Below are positions 52,790-58,917 of a stretch of DNA of 58,917 bases, piece by piece. The first letter of the stretch is position 1. Every line of letters starts with the position of its first letter. The translations under genes were made by a program, and so were the position numbers. The stretch comes from Hassallia byssoidea VB512170 (GTDB lineage Bacteria; Cyanobacteriota; Cyanobacteriia; Cyanobacteriales; Nostocaceae): assembly GCF_000817785.2 (NCBI RefSeq), contig NZ_JTCM02000034.1:1-58917 (forward strand), given 5' to 3'. The notes beneath the pieces are model-generated. The model did not search any database, was not told the DNA's origin, and saw only the letters and a program-made list of their open reading frames with translations.

Positions 52790-53227
52790 GATGCGAGATA
52801 GTAGTTAGTAGTTAGTTGGGTTTGGATTACTATTAATAAACTCCTAAAAATCAAACCTGAGATACACACAGAAAATCAAACTGTGTGTATCTATGTTTAT
52901 CTGCGGTTCAATGTTGTATTTTTCTGTTGAAATTTAGTTATGAAATTGTCAAAATTACATAACAAAAAATACAAAAATAAATGAATAAAAAGTATCAGAC
53001 AACACATTTTATTTGTTGTAATTGATATTCAATGAGTAAAAATACTATTGATAAAACTTCCGAAAGTTTTCAAAGCGAATTTGAGAAATTTTCTTAACAG
53101 AAGCCATCAGATTTTCTCGGATGCGAATTAAATATCAAAGGTTTGGAAACACGGTTATTTGCTCTTAATTATGTCTCTACAAACCTTGTTCAAAATTTAG
53201 ACAATCGGTAAAAACGGTGCAAATGCC
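52790..53227. other. Intergenic region between nrtP and narB
   Basis: Nearly 440 bases. 52861-52891 is a perfect hairpin (GATACACACAG, nine bases, CTGTGTGTATC) with no T-run. No GTA-N8-TAC box is seen, so narB is likely transcribed from the nirA promoter or an unrecognised one. No gene is seen. Confidence 0.6.
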
Positions 53228-55564
53228 ATGACTGAAATTACCAAAACCGTCTGTCCTTACTGTGGTGTCGGCTGTGGACTAGAAGTTTCGCCCCCAGCCC
53301 AACATGGCAAACCAACTAATCGAGATAGCCAAGGAACTCCAATTTGGCGGGTGCGGGGGGATAAAGCGCATCCATCAAGTCAAGGTATGGTGTGTGTCAA
53401 AGGCGCAACGATCGCCGAATCTTTAGATAAAAATAGATTGCGCTACCCAATGGTACGAGACTCCTTAGAACAGGAATTTCGCCGCGCTACTTGGGATGAA
53501 GCTTTTGATATCATCACCAAGCGCATTCAAACTGTGCGCTTTACCCAAGGACCAGAAGCCATATGCATGTACGGTTCCGGTCAGTTTCAAACTGAGGACT
53601 ACTACATCGCTCAGAAACTGATGAAAGGCTGCTTGGGTACTAACAACTTTGATGCCAACTCTCGCTTGTGCATGTCTAGTGCTGTAGCTGGCTACATTCA
53701 AAGCTTTGGCGCAGATGGTCCCCCCTGCTGCTACGATGACTTGGAGTTAACCGACTGTGCCTTTTTAATTGGCACTAATACGGCTGAATGTCACCCGATC
53801 ATTTTCAACCGATTCGAGAAATACCACAAAAAGAATCGCAAAGTGAAAATGATTGTCGTCGATCCCCGACGCACACCAACCGCAGAAGCCGCAGATTTAC
53901 ATTTAGCGATTCGTCCCGGTACAGATATCGACTTGTTAAATGGTATCGCTCACTTATTGATGCGCTGGAATTACTTTGATCCCGCGTTCATCGAAGACTG
54001 TACCAGCAACTTTCCTGCATACGCTGAAGTGATTCGCCATTATTCCCCAGACGTGGTAGCTCATCGATGCGGTATCAGCGTTGAAGATTTAGAAACAGCA
54101 GCTCGCTACTGGGGTGAATCACAGCGGGTGCTATCGATGTGGTCAATGGGTGTAAATCAATCATCGGAAGGTACGGCTAAAGTCAGAACCATCATAAATT
54201 TGCACTTAATGACCGGACAAATAGGTAAGCCTGGGGCAGGACCTTTTTCCTTGACCGGTCAGCCAAACGCGATGGGAGGACGAGAAGCTGGAGGTTTAGC
54301 GCATCTGTTACCCGGTTATCGCACGGTGAAAAATCCCCAGCAGCGAGCGGAAGTTGAGGAATTTTGGGGACTCAAACCAGGGCAAATTTCCCCAAATCCC
54401 GGTTTGTCGGTGTGGGATATGATTACTGAGTTAGAAAATGGCAACGTCGGTTTACTGTGGATTGCGGCGACTAATCCGGCTGTGAGTATGCCAGATTTGG
54501 AACGGACAAAAAAAGCATTGTGGCGATCGCCTTTTACAATCTATCAAGACGCCTACTATCCCACAGAAACTGCTGCTTACGCTCACGTTTTGTTACCAGC
54601 GGCACAATGGGGTGAGAAAACCGGCGTGATGACAAACTCCGAACGAGTAGTCACGTTATCTCAAGCATTCCGCGCACCGCTTGGGGAAGCGAAAGCAGAT
54701 TGGGAAATTTTCGCTGAAGTTGGTCGGCGATTAGGTTTTGAGAAAGAATTTTCTTTTACAAACTCCGCTGAAGTATATACTGAGTTCGCGCAACTGACTT
54801 CCAACCGTCCCTGCGATATGACAGGTATGAGTCACGAGCAATTACAAGCCGAAGGTGCGACTCAATGGCCCCATCCAGAAAAGAAACGTGAGCCGATATT
54901 TATCGATTCTGATACAGGTGTTCTCAGCTTTGAAGAAGAAGGAGGAGAAAAGGGGAGTGGGGAATGGGGAATGGGGAGTGGGGATAAATCCTCCTCTACC
55001 CCTACTCCCTACTCCCTACTCCCTACTCCCTCCAAACGGCTTTACACCGATTTCCGCTTTCACACTCCTGATGGACGCGCTCGATTTGGGGCATATCATT
55101 CACGAGGACTAGCAGAACCACCCGATCCCGATTATCCCTTTGTGCTTACAACTGGGAGACTTTACGGACATTGGCACACTCAAACGCGCACCGGTCGGAT
55201 TGAAAAGATTCGCTCGATGCATCCCCAACCGTTTATTGAGATTCATCCCCGTGATGCTTCTGGGTTGAATATTAAAGATAATGAGTGGATAGAAGTGCGA
55301 TCGCGTCGGGGTAAATCCAAGTTTCCGGCTAAAATTACCAGAGCGATCGCACCCGGTACAGTCTTTGTCCCCATGCATTGGGGTGCGCTGTGGGCAGAAA
55401 ATTCCGAAGCAAACGCTCTCACTCATCCAGAATCTTGCCCCGACTCACTGCAACCAGAATTAAAAGCTTGTGCTGTACAACTAGTGCCAATTACCAGACA
55501 GGAGGGGGAAAGGAGAAAGGAAAAAAGGGTAAAGGGAGAAGAAGTTATAAAGATGCACGCATAA
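53228..55564 (+). CDS. narB: Assimilatory nitrate reductase (molybdopterin, ferredoxin-type)
   Basis: A 778-residue enzyme reducing nitrate to nitrite. 4Fe-4S ligands are Cys9, Cys12, Cys16 and Cys56; Cys148 in [12 protein letters not shown] fits the molybdenum ligand. MGD-binding blocks include [32 protein letters not shown] and the C-terminal [18 protein letters not shown]. Two oddities: residues about 571-602 are translated heptamer-repeat DNA ([20 protein letters not shown]), and the last 20 residues ([20 protein letters not shown]) are translated purine-rich repeat DNA. Both leave the frame open. Ends of the catalytic core appear intact, so the enzyme is probably active. Last gene of the nir cluster. 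Confidence 0.95.
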   Translation: MTEITKTVCPYCGVGCGLEVSPPAQHGKPTNRDSQGTPIWRVRGDKAHPSSQGMVCVKGATIAESLDKNRLRYPMVRDSLEQEFRRATWDEAFDIITKRIQTVRFTQGPEAICMYGSGQFQTEDYYIAQKLMKGCLGTNNFDANSRLCMSSAVAGYIQSFGADGPPCCYDDLELTDCAFLIGTNTAECHPIIFNRFEKYHKKNRKVKMIVVDPRRTPTAEAADLHLAIRPGTDIDLLNGIAHLLMRWNYFDPAFIEDCTSNFPAYAEVIRHYSPDVVAHRCGISVEDLETAARYWGESQRVLSMWSMGVNQSSEGTAKVRTIINLHLMTGQIGKPGAGPFSLTGQPNAMGGREAGGLAHLLPGYRTVKNPQQRAEVEEFWGLKPGQISPNPGLSVWDMITELENGNVGLLWIAATNPAVSMPDLERTKKALWRSPFTIYQDAYYPTETAAYAHVLLPAAQWGEKTGVMTNSERVVTLSQAFRAPLGEAKADWEIFAEVGRRLGFEKEFSFTNSAEVYTEFAQLTSNRPCDMTGMSHEQLQAEGATQWPHPEKKREPIFIDSDTGVLSFEEEGGEKGSGEWGMGSGDKSSSTPTPYSLLPTPSKRLYTDFRFHTPDGRARFGAYHSRGLAEPPDPDYPFVLTTGRLYGHWHTQTRTGRIEKIRSMHPQPFIEIHPRDASGLNIKDNEWIEVRSRRGKSKFPAKITRAIAPGTVFVPMHWGALWAENSEANALTHPESCPDSLQPELKACAVQLVPITRQEGERRKEKRVKGEEVIKMHA
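54940..55032. repeat. Heptamer repeat array inside narB
   Basis: GGGGAGT/GGGGAAT units (54953-54984) are followed by ACTCCCT/CTCCCTA units of opposite sense (55000-55030), the same design as the intergenic arrays at 39963 and 41986. It is in frame and free of stop codons in narB, and separates SFEEE from KRLYTDFRF, which would be nearly continuous in other NarB proteins. Confidence 0.85.
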
Positions 55565-55646
55565 AACTTTTATATGATTCTTTTCCCCTATACGGGTTTA
55601 AAGCCCCCAACAAGATTCTTTACCCCTTTCACCCAGACCCTTTAAC

Positions 55647-55692
55647 GCCACATGCGCGGCTGTCGGCACAGCCTTTCCAACGCAGTGGCTCC
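55647..55692. repeat. Dispersed repeat downstream of narB
   Basis: GCCACATGCGCGGCTGTCGG followed by CACAGCC and CCAACGCAGTGGCTCCCC; a variant of the repeat at 14325, 16451, 19340 and 38467. Confidence 0.7.
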
Positions 55693-55753
55693 CCTTTTCC
55701 CCTCTTTGTCATTAACTAGTGGAGTTGTTACTTAAAGCACCCACAGAATATTG

Positions 55754-56581
55754 TCAAGTCTCAACTGGCGTGTCGGGTAATCTGCTCCACTCATTCCAAG
55801 AACCGTCGTAATTGCGTACATTTTCGTAGCCCAGCAAATACTTTAAGACAAACCAAGTATGAGAAGAGCGTGCCCCAACTGCACAGTAGGTTATCACTTC
55901 TTTATCAGGAGTGATGCCCTTACTGTGGTAGAAAGTATACAGTTCTTCCGCTGATTTGAAAGTATCATCTTCGTTCAAAGCTAATTCATAAAAAAGATGA
56001 ACTGCATTGGGAATGTGACCGGCACGCTCAGTTTTTTCTGGTGGGTTCATCAGAAATAATTCACCGCAATACTCTTGGGGTGTACGTACATCCACCAGAA
56101 CTGAATCTGTGTTAATTGCTGCTTGCACCTGGTCTTGTAGCGCTCGGATATTTGTATCAAAATTCTGCACTGTATATATTGTTGGCGTGATAGTGGGGAT
56201 TTCAGTAGAAACAGGGCGTTTTTCAACAAGCCATTTTTTGCGACCACCATTCATTATTCGTACATCGTTATGCCCGAATACTTTTAGCAACCAAAAGGCA
56301 CAATTAGCACCAGCATTATGATTGCTATAAATAATGATGGTTGTATCATTTGCAATACCTGAGCGTGCAAGCAGTTCTGACAATGCCGAAGAATCGAAAT
56401 TGAAACGGTAATCGGGTTGCATGATGGTGATAAATGTGTTCCAGAAGACGGCACCTGGAATATGACCAGAGTTATAAGCTGTGATATCCATATCGGTTTG
56501 AATAAGACGCACTTTGCGATCGCTCAAATGTTCAGCAACCCATTGAGTATCTACGAGAACTTCAGGATGAGCGTAATTCAA
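55754..56581 (-). CDS. Two-domain rhodanese sulfurtransferase
   Basis: A 275-residue protein with two rhodanese domains: MNYAHPEVLVDTQWVAEHLS to about 125, and SVLVDVRTPQEYCGELFLMN to the end. The catalytic cysteine is Cys233 in ITYCAVGARSSHTWFVL, in place of the usual CRxGER loop, so substrate preference (thiosulfate or mercaptopyruvate) is unclear. It moves sulfane sulfur to thiophilic acceptors. The TTG start overlaps the stop codon of the upstream membrane-protein gene, which implies cotranscription. Confidence 0.9.
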   Translation of the reverse strand: MNYAHPEVLVDTQWVAEHLSDRKVRLIQTDMDITAYNSGHIPGAVFWNTFITIMQPDYRFNFDSSALSELLARSGIANDTTIIIYSNHNAGANCAFWLLKVFGHNDVRIMNGGRKKWLVEKRPVSTEIPTITPTIYTVQNFDTNIRALQDQVQAAINTDSVLVDVRTPQEYCGELFLMNPPEKTERAGHIPNAVHLFYELALNEDDTFKSAEELYTFYHSKGITPDKEVITYCAVGARSSHTWFVLKYLLGYENVRNYDGSWNEWSRLPDTPVET

Positions 56582-57003
56582 GATAATGACTCCTTATTTG
56601 ATGCAAACAGCATCTGCCGCACGCGATGAACTAAAGTTGTGGAAACAGAGAACAGCGTGAATCCGATAAGTGGGTGGAATACTGCCAAAGGAAAAGGCGA
56701 ATTTAGGTGAATTGTGAGAAATTGCAGTCCCAGTAGTACTGCCATACTAGCTGTAAGGCTTTGCACTCGTCGGGGAAATTCAATCAAGAACACCCATAAA
56801 AGCAGAATCGCTGTCAGTCCACCGTATCCGCGTACTAGCCAAACATGGATATTCCACCACTCAGGGTTGTGGAAGAATGCTAGTCCTACCGTCAACACTT
56901 GGGCAATTAAGCAGAGATTGAAAAGCGTGGCTACCCAATAAAAGCCAATCTGAAACTTGCGTACAGATGGCTGTACGCTATCAGAGTTAAAATCTATGGT
57001 CAT
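56578..57003 (-). CDS. Small four-helix membrane protein (DUF6220-like)
   Basis: A 141-residue protein from ATG 57003 (MTIDFNSDSVQPSVRKFQIG). Four hydrophobic helices are visible (WVATLFNLCLIAQVLTVGLA; YGGLTAILLLWVFLIEF; SLTASMAVLLGLQFLTIH; FHPLIGFTLFSVSTTLVHRV), with histidines at several helix ends (HNPEWWNIHVW, HLNSPFPLAVFHP). It resembles DUF6220-type integral membrane proteins. The His residues could bind heme, which is inference. Its stop codon overlaps the start of the rhodanese gene. Confidence 0.7.
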   Translation of the reverse strand: MTIDFNSDSVQPSVRKFQIGFYWVATLFNLCLIAQVLTVGLAFFHNPEWWNIHVWLVRGYGGLTAILLLWVFLIEFPRRVQSLTASMAVLLGLQFLTIHLNSPFPLAVFHPLIGFTLFSVSTTLVHRVRQMLFASNKESLS

Positions 57004-57400
57004 GATTGATGATTCTTGGGGGAAATTAGGACTAATACCAATTTCAAAAATGATTGCGACAAATGGATTGTTGAAACCCTTGCATAGCAACAACTTTACA
57101 ATCCGTCTTTAAAAGCTTTGATGCCTTCTCCTGTCGGAGAGGCTTCTCTTCTCCTTCGGAGACGAAATTCGCGAACGAGACGCTTCGCGAACGCCAACGG
57201 CAACCCCTTCTCCTTCAAAGACGCTCCGCGAACGGGGAACGGAGGAAACCTCCGCTCAAACTTTTCGCAAAATCTAAAATCCAAAATCTAAAATCGTATA
57301 AGCCTGATGTTTCCGTCAATGTTTTGATCGCAACAAAATCTATACTAAGAACAGTTAGTTATAACGGCTAGTCCTCGAACGAGTACTCTTGGTAGCAGTA
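57004..57400. other. Intergenic region with dispersed repeats
   Basis: 57116-57250 is a mosaic of repeats such as CTCCTTCGGAGACG and CGCGAACG hairpins. The ends carry the divergent promoters of the membrane-protein operon and the LuxR-type regulator. No gene is seen. Confidence 0.55.
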
Positions 57401-58093
57401 ATGATGACAAATTCCTTGCAGTCTTTATTTGAAGCAATAGCTGATGCTAGTGATGAGCAAGAATTACGACTGCACGTCATGGTTAAAGTTAGTGAGTATT
57501 TTGTTGCCGAACGTTGCAAGCTTTTTTTATTTAATGAGCTTCCCTCTACCGAGACAAATATTCCGGGCATGATGAAATTGGCTTTATCTATTGAACATAA
57601 TCCGGTCTTGCGCTACATAATCGAGCATCATGCCCCAGTTCATGAAGAATTGTTATTACCTTCTGGTATTTGGAAGACTATATGCTCGCGCTTCGATCAC
57701 GGACATGTGATGGCTGGACCAATTGTCAGTAATGGTCGTCTTGTTGGCGGAGTTGGCTTTACTCGCGTTCGAGGTTCTTCTGCTTTTAATGTTCACAATC
57801 TTGCCGATTTAAGTGCGCTGTGCCTACATCTGTCAACTAAGTTAGCAACATTATGGTCGCAACCCACAGAATTTAATTCTTTGGCGATTAATCGCTTAAC
57901 CCAGCGTGAAATTCAAATTGCCCAACTAGTAGCACAAGGACTAACAAATGCTGAAATCGGTACAGCACTTTGGATTACAGAAAATTCTGTTAAGCAAGCT
58001 TTAAAACGGATATTTCGGAAGATTGAAGTTTCATCTCGTGCTGAGTTAGTGGCACGGCTTTTCTCAAACACAAAACTTTCTCAATCCAAGTAA
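57401..58093 (+). CDS. GAF-LuxR transcriptional regulator
   Basis: A 230-residue regulator from ATG 57401 (MMTNSLQSLFEAIADASDEQ). The N-terminal 150 residues form a GAF-like sensor (VERCKLFLF-like AERCKLFLFNELPS; VMAGPIVSNGRLVGGVGFTR). The C-terminal 65 residues are a LuxR/NarL helix-turn-helix: LTQREIQIAQLVAQGLTNAE, then IGTALWITENSVKQALKRIF and KIEVSSRAELVARL. It is divergent from the rhodanese operon and may control it; many such cyanobacterial regulators are stress-linked. ATG 57404 is equally possible. Confidence 0.88.
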   Translation: MMTNSLQSLFEAIADASDEQELRLHVMVKVSEYFVAERCKLFLFNELPSTETNIPGMMKLALSIEHNPVLRYIIEHHAPVHEELLLPSGIWKTICSRFDHGHVMAGPIVSNGRLVGGVGFTRVRGSSAFNVHNLADLSALCLHLSTKLATLWSQPTEFNSLAINRLTQREIQIAQLVAQGLTNAEIGTALWITENSVKQALKRIFRKIEVSSRAELVARLFSNTKLSQSK

Positions 58094-58125
58094 CAGCGAT
58101 TAAAATCGCAGGCAAAGATGTAACA

Positions 58126-58170
58126 AGAGCGATCGCACCCGGTACAGTCTTTGTCCCCATGCATTGGGGT
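58126..58170 (+). pseudogene. narB fragment, direct orientation
   Basis: 45 bases identical to narB 55340-55384 (codons for [15 protein letters not shown]). The match starts 33 bases after the LuxR gene and stops sharply after GGGGT. The rest of the narB tail continues at 58275-58501 in the opposite orientation. Confidence 0.92.
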
Positions 58171-58183
58171 TTCATTAAAGATA

Positions 58184-58260
58184 GACAAGAATGGACAGCC
58201 TTGTATTAAAAGGAGCAAACACCAAACGAGTCACCCAGAAGAAGGCTGTCCATTCTTGTC
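58184..58260. repeat. Palindromic element, copy 2 (19-bp stem, 39-nt loop)
   Basis: GACAAGAATGGACAGCCTT (58184-58202) recurs as its exact complement at 58242-58260, around a 39-nt loop (58203-58241). Compared with copy 1 (1-79), one stem base differs and is matched by a compensating change on the other arm; the loops share no clear sequence but have equal length. It separates the direct and inverted narB fragments. Confidence 0.9.
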
Positions 58261-58274
58261 CGGAGTTAGCCCAA

Positions 58275-58501
58275 GGGGCTTTAAACCCGTATAGGGGAAA
58301 AGAATCATATAAAAGTTTTATGCGTGCATCTTTATAACTTCTTCTCCCTTTAGCCTTTTTTCCTTTCCCCTTTCCCCCTCCTGTCTGGTAATTGGCACTA
58401 GTTGCACCGCACAAGCTTTTAATTCTGGTTGCAGTGAGTCGGGACAAGATTGTGGATGAGTGAGAGCGTTTGCTTCGGAATTTTCTGCCCACAGCGCACC
58501 C
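58275..58501 (-). pseudogene. narB 3' fragment, inverted duplicate
   Basis: 227 bases that are the reverse complement of 55381-55607 (last 61 codons of narB plus 43 bases beyond), with six mismatches and no gaps by eye. The copy includes the purine-rich repeat that encodes the NarB C-terminal extension. At its right end CTTTTCCCCTCTT resembles 55693-55705 downstream of narB, so the original copy may have been longer with an internal inversion. Confidence 0.92.
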
Positions 58502-58586
58502 TTTTCCCCTCTTCATGAATGTTAATAGTTCAGTTCTGCATAGTCAAATATAGTCAGACACGGCTTTATAGAAACTGCCATTTCGT

Positions 58587-58917
58587 TCACAGAACCTTAA
58601 AGGCATCTAGAATGGGGTCAAGATGAGTGGCTTTAAAGCCAGCTAGATTTACCCGAATGGGGTCAACTAAAACCTCTCTATCCCCTGTCTCGAAAGCATT
58701 GGGGAATTCTTTTATGAGGATATTGTAACTGGCGTTGATGTCAGCATTACATAATCGCCCAGATTTAGCCCGATATAGTCCGCGACATATCCGCTTTCCA
58801 GATGGCTTCCACCCAAATGACTTAGTGCCATAATCAGGAATAAAGTCACCATCAATAAAACTGGCTTGTGACGTGTACGATTCTTCCCGAACAATGATAT
58901 CAATCCCACAAAGATTG
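58587..58917 (-). CDS. tnpB: TnpB (IS200/IS605 family) RNA-guided nuclease, C-terminal part at window edge
   Basis: The frame entering from the right edge encodes about 109 residues ending at TGA 58587-58589: REESYTSQASFIDGDFIPDY, GWKPSGKRICRGLYRAKSG, NADINASYNILIKEFPNAFE and a tail. The glutamate of REESYTS and the aspartate of NADINASYN fit RuvC-like positions II and III of TnpB. The usual two CxxC zinc pairs are not seen in this segment. TnpB proteins are guide-RNA-directed nucleases; their guide (omega RNA) is usually encoded at the gene's 3' end, so 58500-58650 is where it would lie. The 5' part and any tnpA are outside the window. Confidence 0.85.
   Translation of the reverse strand, partial: NLCGIDIIVREESYTSQASFIDGDFIPDYGTKSFGWKPSGKRICRGLYRAKSGRLCNADINASYNILIKEFPNAFETGDREVLVDPIRVNLAGFKATHLDPILDAFKVL

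Noticed and set aside
58175-58516. An ORF that closely resembles one at 55378-55719, suggesting a conserved gene family
   Set aside because: Both are out-of-frame readings of the narB tail; the likeness comes from the duplication, not from selection on the protein.
1-58917. tRNA or rRNA genes
   Set aside because: Reading the gaps I found no TTCRANNC-type T-loop with a matching acceptor stem and no rRNA sequence; a covariance-model scan would settle this.

Overview
The window is chromosomal DNA of a cyanobacterium. Direct signs are the very frequent octamer GCGATCGC (HIP1), cytochrome b6f subunit PetN, Ycf46, DUF2808, DUF3155, DUF3598 and DUF3611 proteins, a ferredoxin-type nitrite reductase with an NtcA-class promoter, and dense short tandemly repeated repeats (GGGGAAT-like heptamers, GTTGGTTGATA-like and GGGGGACAA-like arrays). 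This repeat load suggests a filamentous, possibly heterocyst-forming lineage; genus cannot be read from the window.

Layout. 1-6100 is an accessory region: a palindromic element abutting a truncated Y1 (IS200-like) transposase, the tiny petN gene plus a small membrane protein, a PD-(D/E)XK/DUF4351 protein between two short repeats, a HicAB module, a VapBC-like pair whose PIN toxin has a stop codon, and an A+T-rich two-gene cassette of TcmP plus a radical-SAM protein. 6150-9250 (minus) is the proton-translocating transhydrogenase operon pntA1-pntA2-pntB. 10000-14300 is the rpmH-rnpA-PH-yidC-jag-DUF177 cluster. 14300-19200 holds repeats, small DNA-binding-like genes, a SAP-like gene, ycf46 and an SH3-like protein. 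19970-33840 has cell-envelope genes (peptidoglycan-binding repeats, a paralogous secreted/SLH pair), an unknown A+T-rich gene, a WG-repeat protein, a PAS-GGDEF-EAL protein and sbcC. 33960-49150 is housekeeping: a histidine kinase, DUF3155, a CcbB-like cofactor-assembly protein, a PadR regulator, DUF3611, serS, rseP, nth, rpsN, aat, a pentapeptide-repeat membrane protein, DUF3598, ftsX and a HEAT-repeat protein. 49200-55560 is the nitrate assimilation cluster nirA-nrtP-narB: nitrate is imported by the MFS permease NrtP, reduced to nitrite by NarB and to ammonium by NirA, with NtcA and putative NtcB sites ahead of nirA. 55750-58090 has a rhodanese sulfurtransferase, a membrane protein and a GAF-LuxR regulator. 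The right edge holds a rearranged copy of the narB tail, a second copy of the palindromic element and the 3' end of a tnpB gene.

Most unusual points: a palindromic element present twice with nearly the same 19-bp stems but unrelated 39-nt loops, each copy close to IS200/IS605-type genes; tandem-repeat DNA apparently captured in frame inside narB and again at its C terminus; a split, partly inverted duplication of the narB 3' end; and the TcmP/radical-SAM cassette of unknown function next to toxin-antitoxin relics.
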